Below, in pieces: positions 35,498 through 44,137 of a stretch of DNA of 64,000 bases. The DNA is from Bacillota bacterium (GTDB taxonomy: Bacteria; Bacillota; Clostridia; Christensenellales; Aristaeellaceae): contig JAEYPB010000001.1 in assembly GCA_023411175.1 (NCBI GenBank), positions 6,680 through 70,679 on the forward strand, in the 5' to 3' direction. The notes beneath the pieces are model-generated. The model was not told the origin of the DNA. It did not search any database and saw only the letters and a program-made list of their open reading frames with translations. A program made the position numbers and the translations under genes. Position 1 is the stretch's first letter; the number at the start of each line of letters is the position of its first letter.

Positions 35498-36613
35498 ATG
35501 GCGCGGCCTGGCAAAAAGGTGTTCCTGTACATGGACGTATACGAGCGAATCCGTTCCGATATCCTGTCCGGCGTACTGAAACCGGAGGAGAAGCTCATCA
35601 GTGAAGACGACATGGCGCTCAAGTACCATGTCAGCCGCATCACCGTCAAGAAGGCGCTGGAACTTTTGAAGGAGGACGGCTTCATCGACCGCGTGCAGGG
35701 CCGGGGCACCTTCGTAAGGGCGGCTCAGCCGGGGCAAGCGGGACGGGAGGGGAGTGCTCTGGCTCCGGAAAATCTGGTGGGCGTGGTGCTCGAGCACGTG
35801 ACTTCCCCCTTTGGGTTGGGCATGCTTTACCAGATGGACCAGCTTTTGAACCAGGCGGGCTATACGCTGCTCATCCGCTTCTCCTACGGGGACATTGAAA
35901 AGGAGACGCAGGAGATCAACGCCCTTTTGTCCATGGGCATCCGGGCGCTGATCACCATGCCCTGCCACAACTCCTACTACAGCATGACCATCCTGAAGCT
36001 CATCCTGGAAAAGTTCCCGGTGATTCTGGTGGACAAGCACATGTACGGCCTGCCGGTGCCCAGCGTGTGCACCGACGGCACGGGCGCGATCTTCCGCCTG
36101 ACGGAGCACCTGAAGGAGCGCGGGTGTAAAAACGCAGCGCTGATCACCATGGATCCCTCCAGCACCACCTCCCTCGGCGACCGGGTCAACGGCTTTTACA
36201 AGGGGCTGAAGGCGTTGGGCCTTGGCTGTGCCGGGGAGTGCATCCTGCCCACGCGCAAGGAAAACCTGCTCTCCAGCGCGCAGGACGCCGAGTTCCTTTC
36301 GACGATTGAAAACTTCCTCGAATCCTTCGACGTCCTGCCCGACGCGCTGGTGATGACCGAATACCACCTGGCCCAGCTTTTGTTCGAAGCCTGCGCGCGC
36401 CGGGGCCTTGCGGTGGGCCGGGACTTCAAGGCCTGCTGCATCGACGAGGACGACCAGGCCTCGGGCGGGTATCTGTTCACCCACATGCGTCAGGACGAGA
36501 ACGCCATCGCCGCCCGGGTGGTGGAAATCCTGCTCAGGCTGATCTCCGGGGAGGAAGTCAGCCCGGATCCGGTGCGGGTGGACGCGATTTTCCGCCAGGG
36601 CCGCACTACCTAG
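35498..36613 (+). CDS. GntR-family repressor with LacI-type sugar-binding domain (AraR-like architecture)
   Basis: ATG 35498 is seven bases after TTGGAGG; ATG 35492 is too close. Residues 1-80 are a GntR winged helix (YERIRSDILSGVLKPEEKLISEDDMALKYHVSRITVKKALELL, then VQGRGTFV). Residues about 95-371 are a periplasmic-binding-protein fold as in LacI (ENLVGVVLEHVTSPFGLGMLYQMD, DALVMTEYHLAQLLFEACARRGLAVGRDFKACCID). The ligand is probably the sugar of the importer that follows. Confidence 0.88.
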   Translation: MARPGKKVFLYMDVYERIRSDILSGVLKPEEKLISEDDMALKYHVSRITVKKALELLKEDGFIDRVQGRGTFVRAAQPGQAGREGSALAPENLVGVVLEHVTSPFGLGMLYQMDQLLNQAGYTLLIRFSYGDIEKETQEINALLSMGIRALITMPCHNSYYSMTILKLILEKFPVILVDKHMYGLPVPSVCTDGTGAIFRLTEHLKERGCKNAALITMDPSSTTSLGDRVNGFYKGLKALGLGCAGECILPTRKENLLSSAQDAEFLSTIENFLESFDVLPDALVMTEYHLAQLLFEACARRGLAVGRDFKACCIDEDDQASGGYLFTHMRQDENAIAARVVEILLRLISGEEVSPDPVRVDAIFRQGRTT

Positions 36614-36908
36614 CGTGGGTCGGCATATCTGCCAACACCTTTGGCGGCAGAGCTGGCTGCGAAAAGTATATTTATATATGGGGCCGACGGGCGGCACGCT
36701 GATCAATTCTTGATCATTTCGTGATCTTAACATCAAAAATGTACGGTATATGTGAAACTTCCAAGAAATAGCAAGGAAGTTATTCTATTGCGTGGCAGAA
36801 TTGAGCCGTTATAAAGTATGCATTGATGTTGCGCGGTCGGTATGATAATATGCGGATTGTTGGGTGGACCGATTTTCTAACCGTCAACAGACAACAGGAG
36901 GAAATGCT
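36614..36908. promoter_or_regulatory. Intergenic control region with TGATCAA inverted repeat and promoter
   Basis: TGATCAA (36700-36706) and TTGATCA (36710-36716) form a perfect inverted repeat around TTC, followed by a third GTGATC. Further down TTGATG (36823-36828) and TAATAT (36846-36851) make a 17-base-spaced promoter for the binding-protein gene. No coding frame is convincing here. Confidence 0.5.
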
Positions 36909-38297
36909 ATGTTCAAGAAACTCGCTTCCTTGGTTCTGGCGCTGGCCATGATCGCATCCTGCTGGACCGCCTTCGCTGAGCAGCCCTTCACCGAGGCAAC
37001 CGGCAGCGTTCGGATCCTCTCCGGCGTCACCGGCGGCAAGGACGACGCCGAGATGCAGCTGTGGCAGAAGACCTTGAGCGAAGCCACCGGCCTGGACGTG
37101 ACCATCGAAAAGCCCGCCAGCGACTACGACTCGATCCTGATGCAGAAGCTGGGCGCGGGCGAAGTGTACGATCTGGTGTATGTGAACGCCGGCCAGTACC
37201 TGAACCTGGTGCAGCAGGGCGCGCTCACCGACATCACCGAGTACGTGAAGAACTCCCCGATCCTGACCGACAACGTGCCCGAGAGCGAATGGGCCGACAT
37301 CACCGTGGACGGCAAGGTGTACGCGGGCTTCAACAAGCGCGAGCTGCACATCGTCGTCGGACTCAATAAGACCATGCTGGCCGCGGCCGGCATCGACTAC
37401 AAGGCCATCGACCCCACGCTGGACGGCTACTACAACACCTTCAAGACATTGAAGGAATTCTACAAGGACAATGCAGATTTCTACCCTTTCAACACCATCC
37501 TGAGTCAGAACTGGGACCTGCAGCCCTGGATGTCCGCCGTGGGCCTTAAGGGTGGCGTGGTCACCGACACCGACGGCAAGACCTACGTTCCCTACGCCAC
37601 CGACGCCGCCGCGCCCGTGTGGGAGTGGTTCAAGAAGCTCTACACCGAGGGCCTTTTGGATCCCGCCTCGTTCGCGGACGCCACCAAGGACATGCGCAAT
37701 AAGATGAGCGCGGCCTCTCAGCTGACCGCCGTGTGCGTGGACTGGGCCGCCTGGATGGGCCTGCACAACGCCAACGCCGCCGCGGGCAACATCGCCACCG
37801 ACGCCTACGAAGTCGTGTCGCTGCCGGGCTGCAAGACGCCGGACGGCAACTACGTCCTGCGCAAGGGCAGCGCCAGCCTGTTCGCGGTGCCTGCCAACGC
37901 ATCCAACGTGCCGGGCGCCATCAAGGTGCTTGAGTATTTCGCCACCCAGGCGGGCGGCGAGCTTTTGAGCGTGGGCATCAAGGACAACGACTACACCGTG
38001 AACGCCGACGGAACCTACACTCTGACCGAGACCGGCGTCGCCCACGGCAAGGACCACGGCGCACCGGTGCCGATCGACAAGTCCTTCACCTTCCCCGCGG
38101 GCCTGAACCTGGGCGTGGAAGAGGCGCTGACCTACCTGCCCTACGCCTCCATCGAAACCATCATCCCCAATGAGGGCGACTACAAGTCCATCGTGGGCAA
38201 GTGGGCCATCTCCATGTGCAAGGGCGACGTCTCCATCGCCGACGGCCTTGCCGGCATGCGCCAGGAACTGGTCTCCATGGGCGTCTGCGAAAAGTAA
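36909..38297 (+). CDS. Extracellular sugar-binding protein of a CUT1-type importer
   Basis: ATG 36909 follows AGGAGG. The signal peptide is MFKKLASLVLALAMIASCWTAFAEQ; a Cys in ASCWTAFAE is poorly placed for a lipobox, so lipid anchoring is doubtful. The mature protein shows YDLVYVNAGQYLNLVQQGALTDITEYV and a late SLFAVPANASNVPGAIKVLEYFA, as in Lpl-type family 1 binding proteins. The length is 462 residues. It starts an operon with two permeases, a PHP hydrolase and a GH38-like protein, under control of the GntR gene upstream. Confidence 0.88.
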   Translation: MFKKLASLVLALAMIASCWTAFAEQPFTEATGSVRILSGVTGGKDDAEMQLWQKTLSEATGLDVTIEKPASDYDSILMQKLGAGEVYDLVYVNAGQYLNLVQQGALTDITEYVKNSPILTDNVPESEWADITVDGKVYAGFNKRELHIVVGLNKTMLAAAGIDYKAIDPTLDGYYNTFKTLKEFYKDNADFYPFNTILSQNWDLQPWMSAVGLKGGVVTDTDGKTYVPYATDAAAPVWEWFKKLYTEGLLDPASFADATKDMRNKMSAASQLTAVCVDWAAWMGLHNANAAAGNIATDAYEVVSLPGCKTPDGNYVLRKGSASLFAVPANASNVPGAIKVLEYFATQAGGELLSVGIKDNDYTVNADGTYTLTETGVAHGKDHGAPVPIDKSFTFPAGLNLGVEEALTYLPYASIETIIPNEGDYKSIVGKWAISMCKGDVSIADGLAGMRQELVSMGVCEK

Positions 38298-38361
38298 TCC
38301 GTTAAGCGCGGGCGGGGGGGAGCGGATGAAAGTCCGCTCTCCTCTTGCGGCCGCGAACCGG

Positions 38362-38401
38362 GCGAAGCGCGAAAGAGGGCGTTTCCTCTTTTGCGCTTCG
38401 C
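38362..38401 (+). terminator. 17-pair hairpin between binding-protein and permease genes
   Basis: Bases 38362-38378 pair with 38385-38401 (one G-T) around GCGTTT. A second smaller hairpin precedes it near 38320-38345. No T-run follows, suggesting attenuation or mRNA protection. Confidence 0.65.
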
Positions 38402-38428
38402 CTCCGGCACGGTTTGAGGAGGTGCGCC

Positions 38429-39358
38429 ATGGTCAATTCCCCGGACATTCGCACCCAAGGCCGCATGAAGCGGCTCAAGGGCAGGCTGAGCCGCTACCGC
38501 TACATCTATCTGATGCTGCTGCCAGTGGTTTTGTATTTCATCGTGTTCTCCTACTATCCGATGGCGCTGGGCCTGGTCAACAGCTTCTGGCAGATCAAGC
38601 TCCTGGGCAGCTCCAGCTACGTGGGCCTTGCCAACTATCAGGCGGTGTTTGCCAGCCCCGTCTACACCCAGGCCTTCCAAAATACCCTGGCCGTGGGGGC
38701 GGGCACTTTTTGCCTTCAGTTCGTCTGGGGTCTGCTCCTGGCGCTGGGGCTGAACGAGGTTCGGACCAAGCTGGTCAAATCGTCCTTTCAGACGGTCACC
38801 TATATTCCGTACCTGCTCTCCTGGTCGGTGGTCGGTTCCATGTGGATCACCATTCTGTCCCCCGGCGGCATGCTCAACGGCCTTCTTTCCGCCATCGGGG
38901 GCGAAGACTTTCATAAAATCGTGTTTATGTCCGAACTGAAATACGCCCGGTTCATCATGATCTTTACCGGCGCGTGGAAGGGCGCGGGCTACTACGCGGC
39001 GCTGTTTCTGGCCGCCGTCATCTCCATCGATCCCGCCATCTACGAGGCCGCGTCGATCGACGGCGCTTCCCGCCTGCAGCAGATTAGGCGCATCACCATC
39101 CCCTCCATCCAGTCCACCATGAAGGTGGTGGTTGTGCTGGGCGTGATGGCCATGCTGCGAAACTTTGATCAGATTTTCGTCATGGCAAATTCCGCCATTC
39201 TGGATAGGGTCAGAAACCTCTTGTATCTGATCTACAACGACGGCATTGTACAGTTCAAAATCGGCCTGGCCTCCGCCGCGGCTTGCGTGGTGCTGGTGGC
39301 CACCATACTCATCACCTTCGTCGTTCGCAAATTGATCCGCTACGACGAAATTGGTTAG
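38429..39358 (+). CDS. ABC importer permease (LplB/MalF type)
   Basis: ATG 38429 follows GAGGAGG. The 309-residue protein has RYRYIYLMLLPVVLYFIVFSYYPMALGLVNSFW as first helix and the EAA loop YEAASIDGASRLQQIRRITIPS. It forms a heterodimer with the next permease. No ATPase gene is present. Confidence 0.9.
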   Translation: MVNSPDIRTQGRMKRLKGRLSRYRYIYLMLLPVVLYFIVFSYYPMALGLVNSFWQIKLLGSSSYVGLANYQAVFASPVYTQAFQNTLAVGAGTFCLQFVWGLLLALGLNEVRTKLVKSSFQTVTYIPYLLSWSVVGSMWITILSPGGMLNGLLSAIGGEDFHKIVFMSELKYARFIMIFTGAWKGAGYYAALFLAAVISIDPAIYEAASIDGASRLQQIRRITIPSIQSTMKVVVVLGVMAMLRNFDQIFVMANSAILDRVRNLLYLIYNDGIVQFKIGLASAAACVVLVATILITFVVRKLIRYDEIG

Positions 39359-39368
39359 GAGGGCAAAC

Positions 39369-40247
39369 ATGGCGCGCGCACGCGGTCAGGCAGCCTATCG
39401 CAATCAACTGAACCCCGGCCAGAAGGCCGTACTCTGGGTGTTTATGGGCTTTGTCGCGCTCATCATGGTGCTGCCCATGTGGAACGTGGTGGTGGTGTCC
39501 ACCTCCACCACGCTCTCTTCCTCCCGCAGCGGCTTTCTGCTGTGGTGGGATCAGTTCAGCATCGAGGGCTTCCGGTACGTATTTCAGATCTCCAAGTTGG
39601 GCAGGCCGTTTCTCAATTCCCTCCTCGTGACCACGGTGGGCACGACCATCCAGGTGCTGCTCTCCAGCATTGCGGGCTATGTGCTCATCCAGCGGGATCT
39701 GCCCTTCAAGGGCCTCATCACCTCCTTTGTGATGATCACCATGATGATTCCGGGCGATCTGACGATGATCTCCATCTATCAGCTCAACCGATCGCTGCAT
39801 CTGCTGAACAGCTATACCGGGCTGATCGTCAACGGCCTGATTTCCGGCTTCAGCATCCTTCTGATGCGCAACTTCTTCGAGGGGATTCCCTTCGCGCTGT
39901 CGGAGTCCGCGCGCATTGACGGCGCGTCGGAGTTGCGTACCTTCGCCGGGATCTACATGCCCATCTCGCTGCCGGGGCTGGCCACGGTGTTCTTCATGGA
40001 GTACGTCGCCAAGTGGAACACCATCACCATCCCGGCCACCCTGCTCACCCGGGAGGAGCTCTACACGTTGCCGCTGAAGCTCAAGATGATGATCCTGAGC
40101 ACCGATTCCACCTCGGGCACGGCGCAGATTCCGAACAACGCCATCATGGCCGCCATCATCATCACCGCCGCGCCGCTGCTCGTCATCTACGTATTCGCTC
40201 AGAGGTTCCTGCTTTCCGGCCTGAACCTGGGCGCCACAAAGGAGTAA
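39369..40247 (+). CDS. ABC importer permease (LplC/MalG type)
   Basis: ATG 39369 is preceded by AGGAGGGC, which overlaps the stop of the first permease. The 292-residue protein has six helices, the EAA loop LSESARIDGASELRTFAGIYMP and the C-terminus LSGLNLGATKE. The following PHP gene begins at 40253. Confidence 0.9.
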   Translation: MARARGQAAYRNQLNPGQKAVLWVFMGFVALIMVLPMWNVVVVSTSTTLSSSRSGFLLWWDQFSIEGFRYVFQISKLGRPFLNSLLVTTVGTTIQVLLSSIAGYVLIQRDLPFKGLITSFVMITMMIPGDLTMISIYQLNRSLHLLNSYTGLIVNGLISGFSILLMRNFFEGIPFALSESARIDGASELRTFAGIYMPISLPGLATVFFMEYVAKWNTITIPATLLTREELYTLPLKLKMMILSTDSTSGTAQIPNNAIMAAIIITAAPLLVIYVFAQRFLLSGLNLGATKE

Positions 40248-40252
40248 TGCTC

Positions 40253-41554
40253 ATGCCCCGCGTCGCTTTCGAGCGCTTTATATCCAAGGGCGAGGAGCGC
40301 ACCTATTTCACCATCCCCTTTCGGGCGCCGGAGAACGTGGAATCAATGACCGTCTCCTATGCCTACCCCCGGCATGTCCGGCGGCAGGAGGCGGGCTTTC
40401 AGATTTCCGAGGAGCGCGCCATCGTGGATCTGGGCCTCAACGCGCCGGGCGGCGCGTTCGTCGGCGCGTCCGGGTCCGACCGGTCTTCGATCACCATCTC
40501 CCCCTTTGGCAGCTCCCACGGCTACGCCGCCGCCCGCGTCGAACCGGGCGAATGGGAGATCATCGTGGGCGCGTACAAGGTGCCGGAGGAGGGCGTGACG
40601 GTCACCTACGAGATCGAGTTCACCGAAAAGCGCATGCGCCTGTTCCGGGGCGACCTGCACACCCACACCACCGGGTCGGACGGTGTGCTGACGCCAGAGG
40701 AACTGGCGGAGCTTTGCGCCCGGCAGAAGCTGGACTTTGTGTTCGTCACCAACCACAACACCTGGTTTGAAAACGAGCACCTGCCCAGGCGGGGCGATCT
40801 CACCGTGATCCCCGGCGCGGAATGGACCCACTACGAGGGCCACGCCAACTTCCTGGGCCTAAAGCGGCCCTACAAAAATCCGTTCTGCGTCAACACCGAG
40901 GAAGAGACGCGCTCCATCCTCCGGGAAGCCCGGGACAACGGCGCGCTGATTTCCTTCAACCATCCCTTCGACGGCCCGTGCGGCTGGCGGTGGGGGATGG
41001 ACGTGTTCCCGATGGATGCGGTGGAGGTCTGGAACGGCGCGCTCATGACCGGCCCCAACGAGGAATGCCTCGCCTGGTGGCACGATCAGCTCTGTCAAGG
41101 GCGGCGTCTGCCCATCGTGGGCGGAAGCGATTTCCACCGGGCGGGGCCGCTCTCGCTGCCGGGCCTGCCCTGCACCAAGGTTTACGCGCTGTCCCGCGCG
41201 CCGGAGGACATTTTGTCCGCGCTCAGGGCCGGGCGTTGCTTCGTCTCCTTCACGCCGGAGGGGCCGGAGGTTTCCATCACCTCGGGCGAAGCGCGGATGG
41301 GCGGCGAGGTTCCCGCGGGGCAGCCGGTCTCCATCCAATTTACGCGCCTTCTGGGCGGCGACCGGCTGCGCCTCGTCACCGAGCGCGGCGAGACGGAAAC
41401 CCTCTGCCCCGTCGGCGCGTCGGCGGCGGAAGTTCCCTTCCGCCACGCGGGCGAAAAATTCGTGCGCTGCGAGGTGCTTAGAAACCTGCCGGGCGGCATG
41501 CCGCCCATGCGGGTGATGGTCTCCAATCCACTATACTTCAGCCCGGAGGAATGA
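40253..41554 (+). CDS. PHP-domain metallohydrolase, CehA/McbA-like
   Basis: ATG 40253 has AAAGGAG nine bases upstream; ATG 40247 is too close. Residues 1-125 form a beta-rich domain. A PHP domain then starts with GDLHTHTTGSDG (H136, H138, D143), continues with FVTNHN and GAEWTHYEGHANFLGL, and ends with GGSDFHRAG; all metal-binding histidines and aspartates of the family are in place. A further beta domain closes the 433 residues. The family cleaves phosphoester or other ester bonds, so it may act on a substituted sugar imported by this operon. The next start overlaps its stop. Confidence 0.85.
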   Translation: MPRVAFERFISKGEERTYFTIPFRAPENVESMTVSYAYPRHVRRQEAGFQISEERAIVDLGLNAPGGAFVGASGSDRSSITISPFGSSHGYAAARVEPGEWEIIVGAYKVPEEGVTVTYEIEFTEKRMRLFRGDLHTHTTGSDGVLTPEELAELCARQKLDFVFVTNHNTWFENEHLPRRGDLTVIPGAEWTHYEGHANFLGLKRPYKNPFCVNTEEETRSILREARDNGALISFNHPFDGPCGWRWGMDVFPMDAVEVWNGALMTGPNEECLAWWHDQLCQGRRLPIVGGSDFHRAGPLSLPGLPCTKVYALSRAPEDILSALRAGRCFVSFTPEGPEVSITSGEARMGGEVPAGQPVSIQFTRLLGGDRLRLVTERGETETLCPVGASAAEVPFRHAGEKFVRCEVLRNLPGGMPPMRVMVSNPLYFSPEE

Positions 41555-41556
41555 GG

Positions 41557-43866
41557 ATGCGCGTCGACAAGGTATTTCTGGTGTTCAAAACCCATTTCGA
41601 TATCGGCTTTACCGCCTTGGCGGAGGACGTGCTGAAGCTCTACTCCGGCGAAATGCTTGAAAAAGTGATCGACACCTGCGAGTCAACCCAACGCTTCAAT
41701 AACAAGCGCTATGTGTGGACGGTGCCCGCCTGGCCGCTTCAGGTGATGGAGCGGGACTGCGCGCCCGAGATGCGGCAAAGACTGCGCGCGCTGATCGAAA
41801 ACGGGCAGCTCGCCTGGCACGCGCTGCCGTTCACCTCCCACTACGATTTCTGCGGTCTTGCGGACGCCATCCACGGGCTCGGGTACGCGAAAGCGCTCTC
41901 CAAGGCCCACGCTAAGCCCCTGATGTGCGCCGGCAAGATGACCGACGTGCCCGGCGCGGGCTGGATGGTGCCGGAGATCCTGGCGGAGGCGGGCATCCGC
42001 TTTCTGCACATGGGCTGCAATCAGTTCGCCAGTCCGCCGGAAGTGCCGGAGCTGTTCTGGTGGGAGGCTCCGTCCGGCAAGCGGGTGTTGGTCATGTACT
42101 CAGATTCCGGTTACGGCACCGGGCTGCGCCCGCCGGAAAACTGGCCCTACCCGGTATGGATGGCGCTGATGAACACCCAGGACAACCACGGTCCCCAGTC
42201 CGCCCAGACGCTGGAAGAATTGATCCAGAAGGCGCGCGATCAGCACCCCAATGCGGAGGTGGTCACGGGCTCTCTGGACGACTTCTGGGAGGCGCTGTCC
42301 CATGAGGATCTGACGGGCGTTCCTGTGGTCAGAAAGGATCTCGCCGACACCTGGATCCACGGCGTAGGCTCCTACCCCCGGGAGGTGTCCCTCGTCCGCC
42401 GGGTGCGGCCCCGCCTGGTTCGGGCGGAAGCCGCGCTGGCGCTCTCCGGCGTCCTCTCCCCGGAAGCGCGGGGGGCGGCGCGGGAGGACATTCAAAAGGC
42501 CTATGACGATCTTGCGCTGTTCGCGGAGCACACCTGGGGCCTGGACGTCAAGACCCACCTGGGCGCGATCCCGGACTATGATCGGGCCGCTTTCGAAAAA
42601 TTCCGCGAGGGCGAGGCCTGCCGAAGAATGGAGGTCTCCTGGGCGGAACAGTCGGGCCGCGCCCTGAGGGCCGCATCCGCCTGTGAGCGTGCGGAGAAAG
42701 CGCTTTCCATCGCGCCGGCTGCTGAGGACGCGCCGTTTTCCGGCGTGCGCTGCCTCGACCGCTCTTTGGAGAGCGGGCGGTACCGTCTGGAGTTTGACCC
42801 GGAGAATGGCACCATCACCGGCCTGTATGACAAGGCGCATGGGTGCTACCTGCTCACCAACCGGGACGGCCGGGGGGCCATCCACTACCGCTACGACCGC
42901 TACGGCGCTCAGGACATGACCGAGTACCTGCGCGCATACGCCCACCGGTTTTCGGACTGGGGGGTCATGGACAACGGCCGCATTGAATACCCCGAGTGCA
43001 GGCATGAAACCTGGCTCCCCGCCTTTGAGGAATGCCTTCGGGACGGGGACACCGTGCGCTTTCGGTATCGCACCCGGGCAAACGCCGCGGACGCGGGGGA
43101 CGCCGAGGGCATCGAGCTTTCGGTCACCGTGCCGGAGGACGGCAGCCCGTTGACCATCCGCGTCCATCTCAAAGGCAAGCCCGCAACGCCCTACGTGGAG
43201 AGCGGCGAACTGATGCTTGGCCTGGCCGCGGATCGCGCGACGTACCGCGTCAACAAGCCGGGCTGTGTCCTCGACCCCGAAAAAGACATCGCCCGGGGCG
43301 CAAGCCATGTGTTCTATGCGCTGGAGCACTTTGCGTCCGCAAGGCTCACATCCGCTCAGGTGGCGGTGGTCAGCCGGGACTGCCCGCTCTTCACCATCGG
43401 TGAAAGCGGCGTATACGGATTTCGCAAGGACTTTCTGGAAACCCCGCCGGAGATGCGCTATACGCTGTTCAACAACATGTGGGGCACGAACTTCCCTCAA
43501 TGGATCGAGGGGGATTTCTCGTTTGAGTTCCGGGTGTTCTCGCTGGACAGAGACGACCCCGACGGCGCCTATGCGGTCGCCTGCGATCTCTGCGAACCGC
43601 GCTTGGCCGAGCCGCTCCCCTTTTCGCTGCCGGACGGCGTGCGCCTAACCCGGCTTATGCCCGATGAGGAAGGCCTCCTCTTGCATCTGCACAGCGTGAA
43701 GCACGTTCCCGTCCGGGGAGAGCTTTCGTTCCCTGGTTTCGAACTGCGGCATGAGGACCTGCTGGGGCGGCCCATGTCGGAGTGGTCCTCCGGGCGGATT
43801 TCTTTAGACCTGCCAGCCTATGCGGTGGCCTGCTGCCGTGCAAGGGCGATTAGGGACGCCCTATAA
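41557..43866 (+). CDS. GH38-like/DUF5054 family protein, putative glycosidase
   Basis: ATG 41557 is chosen because GGAGGA lies seven bases upstream; ATG 41551 abuts the ribosome site. The 769-residue protein opens with VDKVFLVFKTHFDIGFT, whose H-x-D-x-G resembles the metal-binding opening of GH38 alpha-mannosidases. It continues with a YVWTVPAWPLQVME strand, KMTDVPGAGWMVPEIL and a C-terminal beta-sandwich. This matches what I recall of the DUF5054 family. Activity is not established; retaining cleavage of mannosyl or related bonds is a guess from the clan. There is no signal peptide, so it acts in the cytoplasm on imported material. Confidence 0.7.
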   Translation: MRVDKVFLVFKTHFDIGFTALAEDVLKLYSGEMLEKVIDTCESTQRFNNKRYVWTVPAWPLQVMERDCAPEMRQRLRALIENGQLAWHALPFTSHYDFCGLADAIHGLGYAKALSKAHAKPLMCAGKMTDVPGAGWMVPEILAEAGIRFLHMGCNQFASPPEVPELFWWEAPSGKRVLVMYSDSGYGTGLRPPENWPYPVWMALMNTQDNHGPQSAQTLEELIQKARDQHPNAEVVTGSLDDFWEALSHEDLTGVPVVRKDLADTWIHGVGSYPREVSLVRRVRPRLVRAEAALALSGVLSPEARGAAREDIQKAYDDLALFAEHTWGLDVKTHLGAIPDYDRAAFEKFREGEACRRMEVSWAEQSGRALRAASACERAEKALSIAPAAEDAPFSGVRCLDRSLESGRYRLEFDPENGTITGLYDKAHGCYLLTNRDGRGAIHYRYDRYGAQDMTEYLRAYAHRFSDWGVMDNGRIEYPECRHETWLPAFEECLRDGDTVRFRYRTRANAADAGDAEGIELSVTVPEDGSPLTIRVHLKGKPATPYVESGELMLGLAADRATYRVNKPGCVLDPEKDIARGASHVFYALEHFASARLTSAQVAVVSRDCPLFTIGESGVYGFRKDFLETPPEMRYTLFNNMWGTNFPQWIEGDFSFEFRVFSLDRDDPDGAYAVACDLCEPRLAEPLPFSLPDGVRLTRLMPDEEGLLLHLHSVKHVPVRGELSFPGFELRHEDLLGRPMSEWSSGRISLDLPAYAVACCRARAIRDAL

Positions 43867-43878
43867 GGCCGGGATTCC

Positions 43879-43925
43879 GCGCCTCGCAAAGCAGCCGCGC
43901 GGACTGCTTTGCGAGGCGCCTTTAA
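43879..43925 (+). terminator. Terminator of the importer-PHP-GH38 operon
   Basis: Sixteen perfect pairs (43879-43894 with 43904-43919), a nine-base loop, then CTTTAATT. Confidence 0.85.
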
Positions 43926-44000
43926 TTCGCCGCGACTTCTCGGAAGGCTTTGGGGCGGACGCCTCTACCGTCAACATCATGTTGCCGGAGGGCTCATCCG

Positions 44001-44101
44001 CACCTTTGGTCAGTACGCCCCCGGAAGTTCCAGAGAATTTCACGCGCACGCAGGGGTTCCCACCGCATCAAAAAAACCGACGGGTTTTTGATGCCTTGAA
44101 C
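44001..44101 (+). repeat. Dispersed repeat, copy 1
   Basis: About 101 bases match 48514-48618 in the same orientation, beginning CACCTTTGGTCAGT, with CCAGAGAATTTCA in the middle, and ending in GCATCAAAAAAACC...TTTTTGATGC and TTGAAC. The last part can fold as a terminator-like hairpin on either strand. Confidence 0.8.
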
Positions 44102-44124
44102 CGCTCGGGTTTACGCCCGGGCGG
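44101..44124 (-). terminator. Hairpin 3' of the glycyl-radical enzyme gene
   Basis: CCGCTCGGG pairs with CCCGGGCGG (nine pairs, one G-T) 14 bases after the gene's stop on the minus strand. The terminator-like arm of the dispersed repeat follows. Confidence 0.5.
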
Positions 44125-44137
44125 TCATTTTGCGCGC

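Noticed and set aside
36780..38057. 425-codon open frame on the minus strand across a binding-protein gene
   Set aside because: It is a shadow of the + strand gene; Gly/Val/His-rich, no ribosome site, no domain.
42100..43500. 466-codon minus-strand frame across the GH38-like gene
   Set aside because: It is a shadow frame; the + strand protein is continuous with an importer operon and has family motifs.
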